Assembly: GCA_012845835.1 (NCBI GenBank)
Contig: JABAKD010000018.1
Coordinates: forward strand, 7,540,701 to 7,604,700
Length of the DNA stretch: 64,000 nt
Direction of reading: 5' to 3'
Source: Undaria pinnatifida
Taxonomy: Eukaryota > Sar > Phaeophyceae > Laminariales > Alariaceae
Shown: piece by piece, positions 41,765 to 52,104 of the stretch
How the letters are laid out: the number at the start of each line of letters is the position of its first letter
Numbering within the stretch: the first letter of the stretch is position 1
Position numbers and translations under genes: made by a program
Notes under the pieces: generated by a model
What the model was told of the DNA's origin: nothing
What the model saw: the letters and a program-made list of their open reading frames with translations, nothing else
The model's database searches: none

Positions 41765-42775
41765 GCTGGCGAATACCTCTATGAGCCCAATGCCGTCTTT
41801 AGTCAGTTCCTGGGTCTGTTAGTATGACATTTTTTTCTCTTTGCCTTTCCTTACTTCCTGTTTTTGTCTTGCATTTTCTTGCTTTTCTGATCTTTTCTTT
41901 TTTTCTTTTCCCTTTCGTTTTTTGTTCGCTTTCTTCTCTTTTCTCTCCTTTCCTTTCCTTTCTCTTCTTATCCGTTCTTTGTTTTTTTTTTCCAGTTGAC
42001 TTGCGTCTGTCGTGCGTATGCGTAGTGATAGATACTACGTGTAATATGCGGGTGGTAGTCTTTCTTGGGTGGCAAGCGGTATAGTCGGTTTTCCCAGGCG
42101 CGAGTAATGAGACGTATGCACCAGGTATAGACCTGGCACATCGTAGACTGACTCCCGATTTCACTTCCGATTTCACTTTTATATATTCCTGGTGGAGGCA
42201 TGAATTGTGTCAGCTGTGATAAATGCGTGTACCACCTTGGGTTGTTTGTGTTTTTTCCACGGGTGGGTTCTGTAGGGTACTCACAGACCTATACCGGGGG
42301 TAATTACCCTCTGTAATTACCCTACAGAGCACAGACCGTTCTGTAGTATCCCCCGTACCCTACATAATTATTCTGTGCATTTGTATCATCCCCCGTACCC
42401 TACAGAATTATTCTGTGCATTTTGTACATCCCCCGTACCCTACAGAATAGTACCCTACAGAATAGTTCTGTGATTGTCCATCACCATACCCTATTTGCAC
42501 AGAAAGTTCTGTATCATCCCCCGTACCCTACAGGATTATTCTGTGCGTTCTGTAACAGCCCCCGTACCCTACAGAATTATTCTGTGCGTTTTGTACATCC
42601 CCCGTACCCTACAGAGAGTACCCGTACCCTACAGAACCCACCCGTGTTTTTTTCCCTAGGGTATTCCTCAGCTCCAAAGTGACTGGAGCCTGTCCTGTGA
42701 CCACGTACTTGATTATGCGAGTTAATGTGAGAACAACAACAACAGCAACAACAACAACAAAACAACAACAACACT
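41765..42775 (+). mobile_element. LINE 3' UTR copy interrupted by a TIR element
   Basis: Begins at CCTCTATGAGCCCAATGCCG, continues through GCCGTCTTTAG, the CTTTT-rich stretch, TTGACTTGCGTCTGTCGTGC and GGTGGAGGCATGAATTGTGT to GTTTGTG at 42250. The sequence resumes at 42646 with CCCTAGGGTATTCCTCAGCT, CCTGTGACCACGTACTTGAT and an AAC/AAAC tail. Family P sits between. Confidence 0.85.
42259..42645. mobile_element. Family P element: 22-bp perfect TIRs, 41-bp internal repeats, 9-10 bp target duplication
   Basis: The perfect 22-bp inverted ends begin ACGGGTGGGTTCTGTAGGGT (42259-42280, complement at 42624-42645). GTTTTTTCC at 42250-42258 and GTTTTTTTCC at 42646-42655 flank it and differ by one T. The interior is mostly a ~41-bp unit, CCCCCGTACCCTACAGAATT with ATTCTGTGCATTTTGTACAT, repeated about six times; ACAGAATTATTCTGT in it is nearly palindromic. 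No coding frame. A 9-10 bp duplication with inverted ends suggests a Mutator-like mobiliser. Confidence 0.85.
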
Positions 42776-43409
42776 GGCCGCGTCCAACCCAAGTACTTGA
42801 TCGAGTGCTTCCTTGAAAATATCTGGCTGGAAAATATTCGTACCCTCATCACGAGATATTTCCTGAAAAAATCTGGAGGACACGAAATGCCTCTCACTAG
42901 ATGCTTCCTTACTAACCACCATTTTTGTTTTTGTGCGTCCCGCCAAGGTGCGGCGAATATAGGGGGATGGGTGTGATTCACGCTGTTATATTGTGTGCGG
43001 TATCATTGCATAGAGATGTGCCGTAAATGTTAGAAGCTTTTGAGTATTACCCGTCCTGTTCTGCGCGGCGGTTTGCATGTAATCTCTGGGTCTGGCGCCG
43101 TCACGCACGTGATGAGCGGCATGTCTTCTCTCCGAGAGCGCGTTTTTTTTTTGCTTTTTGGAGATTTTTCTTGTTTTCTTGTAACCCTCTCGCGTGGAAT
43201 GAAACGCGCTGAACTTGTTGGTCACCTATGCACGACAGGAACTCGCATCGTCACACGTTGCGACGGAACATACCTACAATGCTACCAGGTACATCTAGTA
43301 ATTGGTGACGTCACGTGGAAGTGTGGTTAGCTATAAAGCTAGATAAATATTTTTCCCCATCCGCCGGAGAATGAAACAAACAAAAAAATGGTGACGTCCT
43401 TTCATTCGG

Positions 43410-43434
43410 GGGGTGGGGGGGGGGGGGGGGGGAA
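43410..43434. repeat. Poly-G tract
   Basis: G run with one T. Confidence 0.8.
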
Positions 43435-43485
43435 CTTTTCTTTTCTCTCATACAAAAGTATCCTGCGGCGTAATGGTGGAAAATA

Positions 43486-43560
43486 AAGCTTGACCCCTTT
43501 TTTTAGAGCCCCAAACTTCCTCCTATACTACCTTCAAGTAGAACATTTTCCCTAAAAAGA
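43486..43560. repeat. Family C fragment
   Basis: TTAGAGCCCCAAACTTCCTC, CTATACTACCTTCAAGTAGA and TTTTCCC match family C but lack one end. Confidence 0.45.
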
Positions 43561-43584
43561 CCTACTGGTATGTCCCACGACGGT

Positions 43585-44015
43585 AGACGCCATTTTTGTT
43601 TTTTTCATGATTTTCTCGTTATGTACCCCTACTCTACCTGGTATGCCATGGGATTTTCCATACAACGGCAGCTTGCGCTGCCGGGGTTGTAACGAGGACC
43701 AATGATAGGGACAGCTTACGCTATACCTACAAGGGGACTCGAAGGGTGCGCCAGCTAGCGTTGGGCTGCGAAAGCAACTGAGTTGAATCGACACACGACG
43801 CGTATGAAAATACGCGGAAGTGTGGTGAGCTAAAGCTTCATTTTTCCCCATCCGCCGGAGGATAAAAAAAAAAAAAAAAAAAAAAAGATTTTCCATCCGG
43901 TAGCAGTTTTAGTTTCCTCCAAATCAGTGTACGGCCTTAAGAGAAGTCTTAAGCTCTCATATTGACGGGTAGTATCGGAGAAAAAGTGGCGAAAACTCTA
44001 TCCTAGAACGCGTAA
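43585..44015. mobile_element. Family D element interrupted by SINE-2
   Basis: Left ATTTTCTCGTTATGTACCCC..GCCATGGGATTTTCCAT, right (from 43887) GATTTTCCATCCGGTAGCAG, TTTCCTCCAAATCAGTGT, AGAAGTCTTAAGCTCTCA and a decayed right end CTATCCTAGAACGCGT. Confidence 0.7.
43662..43886 (+). mobile_element. SINE-2 (family G), best copy: poly-A tail and 10-bp target duplication
   Basis: A 225-bp element flanked by GATTTTCCAT at 43652-43661 and 43887-43896 (perfect). It starts with a hairpin (CGGCAGCTTGCGCTGCCG). GGACTCGAAGGGTGCGCCAG, CTAGCGTTGGGCTGCGAAAG, CGACACACGACGCGTATGAA and CCCCATCCGCCGGAGGAT follow, then about 24 A. On the opposite strand, TTCAACTCAGTTGC and CCTTCGAGTCCC resemble tRNA A and B boxes. 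So the tRNA-like sequence, if real, faces away from the A tail. Parent RNA unknown. Confidence 0.8.
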
Positions 44016-44095
44016 AAAACAAAATCTCGAAGGGAGTAGCTGACCGCATTTTCACGTGTTTCCATACCCGTCACGAGTGCGTCAACTTAACTCAT

Positions 44096-44185
44096 TTAAC
44101 CCCTTTAGAGTCCCCGAACCCCGCCCTATACTAAATCCAAGTACTTTTGTCCCCAAAAACGGGTTTCCAGTTGTCGAGGGGTTAA
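44096..44185. mobile_element. Family C MITE with TTAA ends
   Basis: TTAA at 44096-44099 and 44182-44185. Inverted ends CCCCTTTA and CGAGGGG. Interior CTATACTAAATCCAAGTACT and CAAAAACGGGTTTCCAGTTG. Confidence 0.7.
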
Positions 44186-44339
44186 TTGTTACATTAGCAA
44201 TTCAGCGCTCAAGATACTATGTAAAAAACGAAAAATGCTGTCCAGATATGTGAGATGGACCAAGAACGTTTTTTTTAATCAAAACTCAGCTTTGCAAGCT
44301 GCGTGTGATGCTTCGATCCAAGATATTATAGCTCCTGGC

Positions 44340-44750
44340 ATATATACCGCCCCCCCCCCCCCCCCCCTTTCCCCCCCCCCCCTCCAACCCCGCTCGCTTT
44401 CGATCAAAACCAGGCCCCCAAGTCCTTCTAAACTCCGCCCCCCCCCTCACCGGTTATTCGACTTACAGGATTTACTTGATAAACGGATACATTTCCCTCC
44501 ACAGCTGTCAGATTTTGTCCCCCTCAGAAACGGGTTTTATAGTTTCCGCGCACAGACTGACTAACATCACCCTGTTGACCCTGATAGCTACACTGCTGTA
44601 GCTGCAAGGGGAGTCGCCGACCTATATCCTTAATGAGGACACACAACTCGTAATACGCGCGATCGGAGTATCACACAGCTTGCAAAGATGAGTGTCGACG
44701 AAATCTTCGATCTCACAGCTGGAGTGTATTTTCATTTTTTATGATATATA
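44340..44750 (+). mobile_element. Family B repeat, near-complete copy with C tracts
   Basis: C tract at 44350-44388, CTCGCTTTCGATCAAAACCA, CACCGGTTATTCGACTTACA, CTGTCAGATTTTGTCCCCCT, GGGGAGTCGCCGACCTATAT, GCGCGATCGGAGTATCACAC, TTCGATCTCACAGCTGGAGT and an AT-rich end. This is the clearest reference copy of the family's core. Confidence 0.8.
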
Positions 44751-45579
44751 TACCCTTTCAGCTTCGGCGGTAGACAGCGCGAGCTGTGTCCCTACCGATG
44801 GTCACCGTTGTTGCTAAAACAGTTGGGTACAAAACGCGTGCAAGAACAGTACACCGAGAATGTCGGTTGACCGTCTACACCGAAGTATGTCGGTTGACGC
44901 GGTCTAGTTTTGACCCGTCAAGGCAGGCGTCTGCTAGGGAAAGACGTAGAGTTTGCACCTGTTTTTTGTTGGGGGGGGAGGGGGTTCCTCTGCTATGAGG
45001 AACTTTAGACCTAGAGAGTTTTCTTCACATGACGAGCGTTAGACGTCACTGATTCCGTTGGAGAGAAAACTAAAACTGCTCGTTTTTATGTACACATGAG
45101 AACCCTAGGAGCGGTAATACCATGGACAAATATACAGCAGCAGGTATACAACGAAAACCGTGCAGTAAAAGACAACAAAATTCCGACGATGGTCTTGGTT
45201 TAACAGGAGCCCCGTCGTTTAGAAGCCGTTCTCTTGGCCACTCTTGGCCAGCAGACGCGTGCTGAGAAAGAGGTGGCACAGCAGTTTTTGACTGAAATTG
45301 TTTCTGAATCACGTTTTGATTTTTTTCTCAAAAAAACCCGAAATGGTCGGAAGTTCTTCGTTCTTTTTTGTCGCTCTGCATTTATGTTTTCTGCAAGAAT
45401 ACCCGAGCGCCACGTACAAAGTAATGGGATGGATTGTCCAACGGGCGGGACTTTTATTCGATTTTCTTGTCGAAATCCGTTTTTGGTGTTGAGACGTGTC
45501 TTGAAGCTCAGAAAGTCAGGCGAGACCTCAGCAAAAAAAATGGATTCAAACCTTTATACCACCTCTACCGTGACCACGA

Positions 45580-45785
45580 GAGTCAAGAGCTCTCCCAAAA
45601 ACCTGACTTGCTGGAAAATTCAACTGCTACACCATACCGGATGATACTTCCCAAGGCCTAGGTACACGACGAGAATGATGCAAAAACAAGGTTAATTTAC
45701 GCCGATTTTGGGCTATGGAGCTCCGTCATTCAGAAAACATTTTCATACACGAAAAGTGCTACTTCCATCAGTAGAACGCGTCCAG
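45580..45785. mobile_element. Family D fragment
   Basis: GAGCTCTCCCAAAAACCTGA, CCATACCGGATGATACTTCC, AAGGCCTAGGTACACGACGA, CGATTTTGGGCTATGGAGCT and a decayed right end near 45770. A more diverged relative may occupy 45000-45240. Confidence 0.6.
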
Positions 45786-45883
45786 GGGGGGAGGGTGGGG
45801 GGGGGCAGTCTACCAGCGTTGGGTCCCGCGTCAAGGAATCTACAGACGACACATGCCATTTTACGGAGATCCATTGATAGCAG

Positions 45884-46066
45884 AGGACGGAATGTACACA
45901 CAAAAAGCATAAAAATGGCCGCATTCTTCAGGCGAGCTGTCTACGCTAACAGCGACGGCTGTGTGCGCATTGATTGCAGGACGAAATGTACCCAAAAAAA
46001 GCATAAAAATGGCCGCATTCTTCAGGCGAGCTGTTCTACGCTAACAGCGACGGCTGTGTGCGTTTG
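45884..46066 (+). repeat. ~94-bp tandem duplication
   Basis: Two units (45884-45977, 45978-~46066) share AGGACGRAATGTAC, AAAAAGCATAAAAATGGCCG, CATTCTTCAGGCGAGCTG and CTACGCTAACAGCGACGGCT. A one-base difference changes the reading frame between them. Very similar, so probably recent. Confidence 0.85.
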
Positions 46067-46162
46067 GGGCTCTGCCCGTACATCTGGCAAGACCGGCTAG
46101 CGAAACTAACTAGAGGCGAAACGCTACGCTACCGCACAATGGCCGCGGGTGGTTTTTTCCGC

Positions 46163-46540
46163 CGCATTTTGTTTTCACGCGTGCTTGCGATAGAGGTGAG
46201 AGGTGCGCCATTTTTTTTCTAATACTACTCACCTTAATCTGGGAGGCTTAAGACCTCCCCCAAAAACTGATTTGGAGCAAAATCGAGAGAGCTCTCGAGA
46301 CCGGCTAAAGAGCCCCATGGCCTGGCCTAGGTACTCAGCAAGAATCGTGCCAATAAATGGCTGATTTCTGACGATTTTGGTATTAACCCCTTCAGAGCCC
46401 CCGAACCCTTCCCCATACTAAATCTAAGTAATTTTGTCCCCAAAAACGGGTTTCCAGTTGTGAAAGGATTAAAGAGCCCCGTCATTGAGAAACCATATTT
46501 CAGACGAAAACTGCTGCCTCTCTATCGTTGCACGCGTCAT
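46163..46540. mobile_element. Family D element carrying a nested TTAA MITE
   Basis: Left CACGCGTGCTTGCGATAGAG, right CCTCTCTATCGTTGCACGCG. Interior GGGAGGCTTAAGACCTCCCC, GGCCTAGGTACTCAGCAAGA. The family C element at 46383-46472 interrupts ACGATTTTGG and AGAGCCCCGTCATTGAG. Confidence 0.75.
46383..46472. mobile_element. Family C MITE nested in family D
   Basis: TTAA at 46383-46386 and 46469-46472 around an 82-bp body with CCCCTTCAGAGCCCCCGAAC and CAAAAACGGGTTTCCAGTTG. The empty D site CGATTTTGGGTTAAGG is at 26092-26107. Confidence 0.8.
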
Positions 46541-46689
46541 TTTTGGTTTTGTAGTCCATCTTGCTTACATCAGCAGACAGTGCAGTGGGTCGTCTCCGTA
46601 ACAGGGTGGAGGCGTTCTTTTTTATTCGGGGAGGGGGGGGGGGCTCCTTCCTCACTTGTGTGGAGCTTTTTCTTTTTTTGTTGATGTTG

Positions 46690-46870
46690 CTCAATTCCCC
46701 TTCCATTTTTCTTCGCAACACTCCTTTCTTTCTCTTTCTCTCCCTCGTCCCCGCAGAAGACGCAACTCAGATCCGGGGTCACTAAGTGGGATCTTCTTGC
46801 TCCCGCCCCTCCCCCCGGCCTTAGCTACGGTACGCGCCGTCGTGTTTATCGCGAGAAGACTCTAGGTATT
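46690..46870 (-). mobile_element. SINE-like family M, copy 2
   Basis: AACTCAGATCCGGGGTCACT at 46764-46783 is the complement of AGTGACCCCGGATCTGAGTT. CTTTCTCTTTCTCTCCCTCG precedes it. CGGTACGCGCCGTCGTGTTT and TATCGCGAGAAGACTC follow. Confidence 0.5.
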
Positions 46871-47151
46871 TCTTCCTTCCTCTCGTAGAACTCTGGGCGC
46901 GTCTTTGACGGATGTCTCTGACGGATGTCTTGATGGATGTCTGACGGATGTCCGTCATGCAAGTGGCAAGAAAGAAACGGCGAAAATTGATATCGTCCAG
47001 ATCATCCAATCATTTATAAATGTGTTGTTTGACACTCTGCGTAAAAGTAGCATCACCTTTTGCAGGACAACTATTGTGTCGTTTTATAGCATCGGTTCTT
47101 CTATATACCGACGGCTTAAAAAACACCAACGGTGCAGTGCAGCTGCAGCAA

Positions 47152-47520
<369 letters not shown>

Positions 47521-47869
47521 TTTTTCTTCTTGAAAAAAATCTTTTTTTTTTCATCACAATGAGTAGGTCGTAGGGGTTGAACTTTTTCGCCGAACCATTC
47601 CAACCTTTGTGACCGGTTGATCCCACCTCACGAGAGGAACTACAGGTTAGTCTGACACCCTCACGAGTACACATCTGTAGGGATGCGAGGGCGTAGAAAT
47701 TGTGGGTCGGGTTGCGCGAACGAACGCCTTCCAAGTCATCCTTTGGGGGTGAAACATTGAGCTCTTCATGCTAGAAGGCTTGCTCAGAAACGTCTGCTGC
47801 GGCCCCTGCGACATGGGATGACTCTACCATCACCAAGTACTATGCACCACTATTCGTCACTATTTTTCA

Positions 47870-48200
47870 GCTATTTTTTTCCGTCCAGCAGCTCCAACTC
47901 TCGTGAGAGGTTTTCTTTACCCTGTCAGAGAGTGTTTCTGGGCAAGCCGTCGTCACAAGTGCTGTTTCCCCCCCCGGTACACACATAGGTACCTGTGCCT
48001 TCATTACGATCGGATATAGAGTTAATTTTGGCACTTTCAGCATTCCAGCTTGTGTTTTCCAGCTTTTTATGCACTGGACGATTTGCATCGAATTTTCGCC
48101 GGCTCGCGCTCTAATCGCGCTTTCGGCCTGTCAAGCTGTGTCAAGAGGAATCCCTCGAGGGTTCGGAACCTCCGACATCATCGACCTCACGAGGCACGTG
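47870..48200 (-). mobile_element. Diverged SINE-1 relative
   Basis: In plus orientation: GGCAAGCCGTCGTCACAAGT, GCCTTCATTACGATCGG, GCATCGAATTTTCGCCGGCT, CGCGCTCTAATCGCGCTTTC. The order matches reverse SINE-1 copies but identity is low. Confidence 0.4.
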
Positions 48201-48229
48201 GCTTTACTTTGCTGTTGAACCACCGGAGA

Positions 48230-48500
48230 AATCTCGGGTGCTTCGGAGTGGAAGAATACCTCCTCAGGGCAAAAAATGAAACAAACCCCAAGGTGGTATT
48301 GTACACATTACGTATAATGGATACCTGGTGAATCATGCTCGACCAGCTGAAGCAAAAGTCGGGCACATTATATGCCAAGAAACCTGACGAGAAGTAAAAT
48401 CGGCAGTCAGCGCACGGTACGTAACAGGCCCACACGTTGATGATGCATACCGTATGCTTTAACTCCCAGCTGAAACCGGTGCTCACCGCATGCCACTCGA
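48230..48500 (-). repeat. Diverged LINE-tail relative
   Basis: GAATACCTCCTCAGGGCAAA, CAAACCCCAAGGTGGTA and AAATCGGCAGTCAG follow the order of the LINE 3' UTR complement (GAATACCCCAGGGAAAA, CCAAAGGTGGTACAC, AAATCGGGAGTCAG). Confidence 0.4.
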
Positions 48501-49049
48501 GGAAGCCAAGCCAAGGCTCAAATCGCAGGGGAATACAATCGAAAACTAATAAAACAAGCAGGAATATGACAAACGAGGGAAAAGGCAGAAGCCGAAGAAG
48601 CTCAAGGAATATATTGCCAGGCGTACGTGGTAAGTTACGCGTACTCGCGCCAACACAAACCCCCTCAAAAAGTAGCGAGGGAAGGCAAATCTACACAGCG
48701 CGCCGCGAAAGAACTACAACAACAACCCGGTATTTCCGGCTGGCGCACATGCCGACGCTTTATATATATATATATCGTCGTACAGTCGAGACCCCGCTTT
48801 AAAGACGCGCACACAATGTTTTTTTTTTTCAAAGCATCATTAACGCGGAGAATCTCGTCTTCAAGATTCCGAGGATGTAAGTCTCCCTCTCCGGGGTCAA
48901 TGGAGACGTAACCTACGACAAGATTGGCCACTGCAGGAGGGATAGTGCACCATGGCACTAAAACGCCGAAATAGTGATGAACACAAACCGCTGCAGGTGG
49001 TTGCAAGTTGAATATTTTTATTAAAATAAAAATACACTTATTTGAAAAA

Positions 49050-49215
49050 AAATAGAAATACACTCCAGCTGTGAAATCGAAGATTTTGTCGAAACTCGTC
49101 TTCTCAAGCTGTGTGCGATACTCCGATCGCGCGTATTACGGGTTGTGTGTCCTCATTATATAGGTCGGCTACTCCCCTAGAACTACAGTGTAGCCATCAG
49201 GGCCAACAGAATTTT
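49050..49215 (-). mobile_element. Family B repeat, truncated copy
   Basis: ATACACTCCAGCTGTGAAAT, GTGTGTCCTCATTATATAGG, GAACTACAGTGTAGCCATCA. Confidence 0.7.
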
Positions 49216-49528
49216 GTAGTGCCAGCCGATCTCACCGTAATGTCGTCTTTATAACGGAGAGTTGACTTAAGATGAGCGTCTTCAAAGCGGGGACGACTGA
49301 ACGTCGAATATGTCAGTTGACGGTGCTTCGACCCCTTGTCGGACGGCAATTTTCCTTGACTGACGCCAAACAACTAGGTTTTACCTGTCGGAGGATCAGT
49401 TTGACGGGTCCTCGACTGCTCGACGTGTTCCCTTGACTGACTGTCTCCTGACGTCTTTGCAATGCATAGACCGTGACGCATCCTCGCTAGTCTTATATAC
49501 CTGGTATATATATTCAACACACAACAAT

Positions 49529-49722
49529 TGGGCCTTCGTACCTGCATGTTTCCCTCCGAGGAAAAAATGTCGGTTGACGGCACCCTTGACGTATGACGGA
49601 CAGCCGTCAAGGACCGACACATGCTAAAACGAGGTATATTACGTCTAACGAGGCCGTGACGAGACAAACCTAGACCATCAAAAACTAGACTCTGTGTCAA
49701 TCGACATATTTGCCTTCAAGTG
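49529..49722 (+). mobile_element. Family L element with ~33-bp inverted ends, copy 1
   Basis: The left end, CCCTCCGAGGAAAAAATGTC then GGTTGACGGCACCC, is complementary in outline to the right end (CTGTGTCAATCGACATATTT, GCCTTCAAGTGCATATA). The interior carries TGACGGACAGCCGTCAAGG and GACAAACCTAGACCATCA. More TTGACGG/CCGTC words upstream (49300-49440) may belong to a second, diverged unit. Confidence 0.55.
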
Positions 49723-50584
49723 CATATATCCATTTTGTCTGGCACAGCAGCAGTAGGTAATAGTCCGGAGTCCGGAGTTACTACTTCTTTTTTTGGTACG
49801 TACGTATTTTCCGTCCAAAGCGGTTTCAGTTCCCTCAGGCACAGTAGTGCTGGGTCCGGGGACAGTGCCGTTCCCTTTGGTGCGGATGGAAATCGCTTTG
49901 TCGTTACCTTCTTCTGCATACGAGTATACCGTATCATCGCACGACAGATAAGGATTATCACTTTAATGCGCTGGGTGTCTTCTGGCCAAGCACCGCACCA
50001 TCGCGGGACCGCGCGACTACGGTATTGCATTTCCGCGGTTCCCTTCAATGACACAGAGGCTAGTGCTCACTTCTTTCGGGATTTTTTTTTGTCGGAGCTC
50101 TCGGGATCACTCGTTCGAGCGGGTGACTACCCCGTCCTGTGTGTTATTTTGCGATCTTATTGCTCTTAGTGCTCTTCTGATTTTCAGTATGAACCCGCAA
50201 TGGATGGTCACTGTTAGTAGAAGCTACGCTCTGCCCCAAGAAAAATGCCCCAAGTATTTTTCTCCGTGCAGGTCCAGAGAAGCCGTTCGTGCGAGTGGGG
50301 GGCTCGCTTGGGCAGGCCCGGTGATAAAACTGGGCATACCCCCCCCTCTAGACTACCGCTATACGCAGCCTCGGGAGAATAAATGCAGAGAGTCCGGTAT
50401 AGCGCGGTGAAAATCGCTTTGCCATTACCGTCTTTTGCATATCGTACACTAGTACGTAAAGAGTTTACCGTACTTTAACGACATCGTTATGGGTGCCGCT
50501 CAAGGCCGGTGTATGATGTCGTCTGGCGAAGCAAAGCGCTGCACGCTACGTATGGCGGGACCGCGACTGCCTGTTCTCACCTGT

Positions 50585-50935
50585 CATCAACATCTTTTTT
50601 TCTCTTTTTTTTTTCTTTCTCTTTATACACCTGTACTTTCCAGCGCTTCTGGACAAGCCGTGATCACAGGTATAGGTGTCGCCCCTTCTCCTCCCCGTTT
50701 CTTGTGCGCCTTAATTTTTCTTTCGTGCAGAGGGTTCGGCAATATCCCAACCACTTCTCGTCGAATTTTCATCGAGAGTTGCTAACTCAACTCACGCTCT
50801 CTCGCGCTTCCCGCAAGACAATTTGTGCTCAAGGAAGTCCCTACGAATTGTTATAGTACGAAGATGGACTCGAAGTCACGAAACTGACCTATAATACCAG
50901 GCTCGAAGGTACCCTGATACACGACCGAAGCGACG
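50585..50935 (-). mobile_element. SINE-1 copy
   Basis: In reverse: TCGGTCGTGTATCAGGGTAC, GACTTCGAGTCCATC, CGATGAAAATTCGACGAG, GTTGGGATATTGCCGAACCC, CTGTGATCACGGCTTGTCCA and an A-rich tail. The T-rich strand lies at 50590-50640. Confidence 0.75.
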
Positions 50936-50944
50936 GGTCAAAGG

Positions 50945-51110
50945 CACCCCCTCGGAGAAAAGTATGTCTGTTGACGGCACTCTTGCCCCCTTGACGGACA
51001 GCCGTCAGGGAACTCGATCCACACACGCAAACTAGTATGATAAATGCAAAGACGCCTTGACGGGTCAAACCTAGACCGTCAGCCAACATATTTGCCTCTA
51101 GGGGTGCATA
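50945..51110 (+). mobile_element. Family L element, copy 2
   Basis: CCCCCTCGGAGAAAAGTATG, TCTGTTGACGGCACTC, TTGACGGACAGCCGTCAGGG, CGCCTTGACGGGTCAAACCT, AGACCGTCAGCCAACATATT, TGCCTCTAGGGGTGCATATA. The two ends are imperfect inverted repeats. A SINE-1 copy starts directly at its right edge. Confidence 0.6.
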
Positions 51111-51385
51111 TAGCCGGACGCCCCGGTGGCGTATCAGGTTATTCTCGAGCCTGGTAAAGGTCAGTTTCGTCAAGTTCGTTGGGACTTTTTCTTGTGCACA
51201 AATTGACTTGCGGAAAGCGCGGGAGCGTGAGTTGGCAACCCTCGATGAAAAATCGACGAGCAGTGGTTGGGATTGCCGAACCTTATGCACGAAAAAAAAA
51301 TGAAGGCACAAGAAACGGGGAGGAGAAGGGGCGATACCTATACCTGCGATCACGGCTTGTCCAGAAGCGCTGAAAAGTACATATA
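51111..51385 (+). mobile_element. SINE-1 copy lacking the B box
   Basis: GCCCCGGTGGCGTATCAGGT (A box) and CTCGAGCCTGGTAAAGGTCA are present. The sequence then jumps from GTTTCGT to CAAGTTCGTTGGGACTTTTT, deleting the B-box region. Central domain and GATCACGGCTTGTCCAGAAG are retained. Confidence 0.75.
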
Positions 51386-51599
51386 TATGAGCTTGAGTAA
51401 ATTACAAATAAAGGACAAAAAATTAGACATGCACACCTGTTTTTTTCACTACTACACTACTGTTATGCCAGTAGTGCACCGATATATCTCGTGCCAGGTC
51501 CCAACCCGATCTTAACGCCTGTATAACCAGAAACCCGCTTTTGCTGACCACATCACTTAGATTTAGTATAGCACGCCTTCGGGGCTAAGCCTCATCCTA

Positions 51600-51815
51600 T
51601 TATTAGTCCAAAAATCAAAAGAGGGGTGAAGGGGCGTGTTCCTGAGTGTAAAGCTTTCCTGGTACCACTTTTTGGGGACGATGGTTGACGCACATTGAGC
51701 CCCAACTCATTAATACTGTAGTCCGAAATCAAAAGTTGGGTGAAGGGGTGTGTTCCCGAGTGTAAAGCTTACCTGGTACCACTTTTGGGGGACGATGGTT
51801 GACGCAGATTGCATA
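51600..51815 (+). repeat. ~115-bp tandem duplication
   Basis: Two units starting at GTCCAAAAATCAAAAGAGGG and GTCCGAAATCAAAAGTTGGG. Both contain GAGTGTAAAGCTT, CCTGGTACCACTTTT, GACGATGGTTGACGCA. Confidence 0.85.
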
Positions 51816-51889
51816 CGAGACGAAGGGGGTTCCACTCTCTACATTGGTTGGTGTCGCTCTGTTGGGTTGGGTCTTTTAGGATATATATA

Positions 51890-52100
51890 TTTCAAAAATA
51901 AAAATACACTTCAGCTGTGAGATCGAAGATTTTGTCGAATCTCATCTTCGCAACCATGTGTGGTATATACATACAGTATATATATACAAGAGCCCCTGCA
52001 TATATGCGTAAAACGCGCGATCGGAGTATCACACACAACCTTGCAAAGATGAGTTTCGACCAAATCATCGATCTCGCAGGTTGAGTGTATTTTTATTTTA
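51890..52100. mobile_element. Family B end in foldback arrangement
   Basis: A reverse terminal segment (AATACACTTCAGCTGTGAGA, AGATTTTGTCGAATCTCATC) and a forward terminal segment (GATCGGAGTATCACACACAA, TTGCAAAGATGAGTTTCGAC, GAGTGTATTTTTATTTT) face each other across ~45 bases of TATA-rich sequence. Confidence 0.65.
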
Positions 52101-52104
52101 CATG

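Noticed and set aside
44786-44998. Possible SINE-2 relative near 44755-44830
   Set aside because: Only GCGCGAGCTGT and a short following word match; too little to call.
50048-50410. Plus-strand frames at 49720-50169 and 50048-50410 as genes
   Set aside because: No domain, no consistent frame and unique sequence context; not distinguishable from chance.
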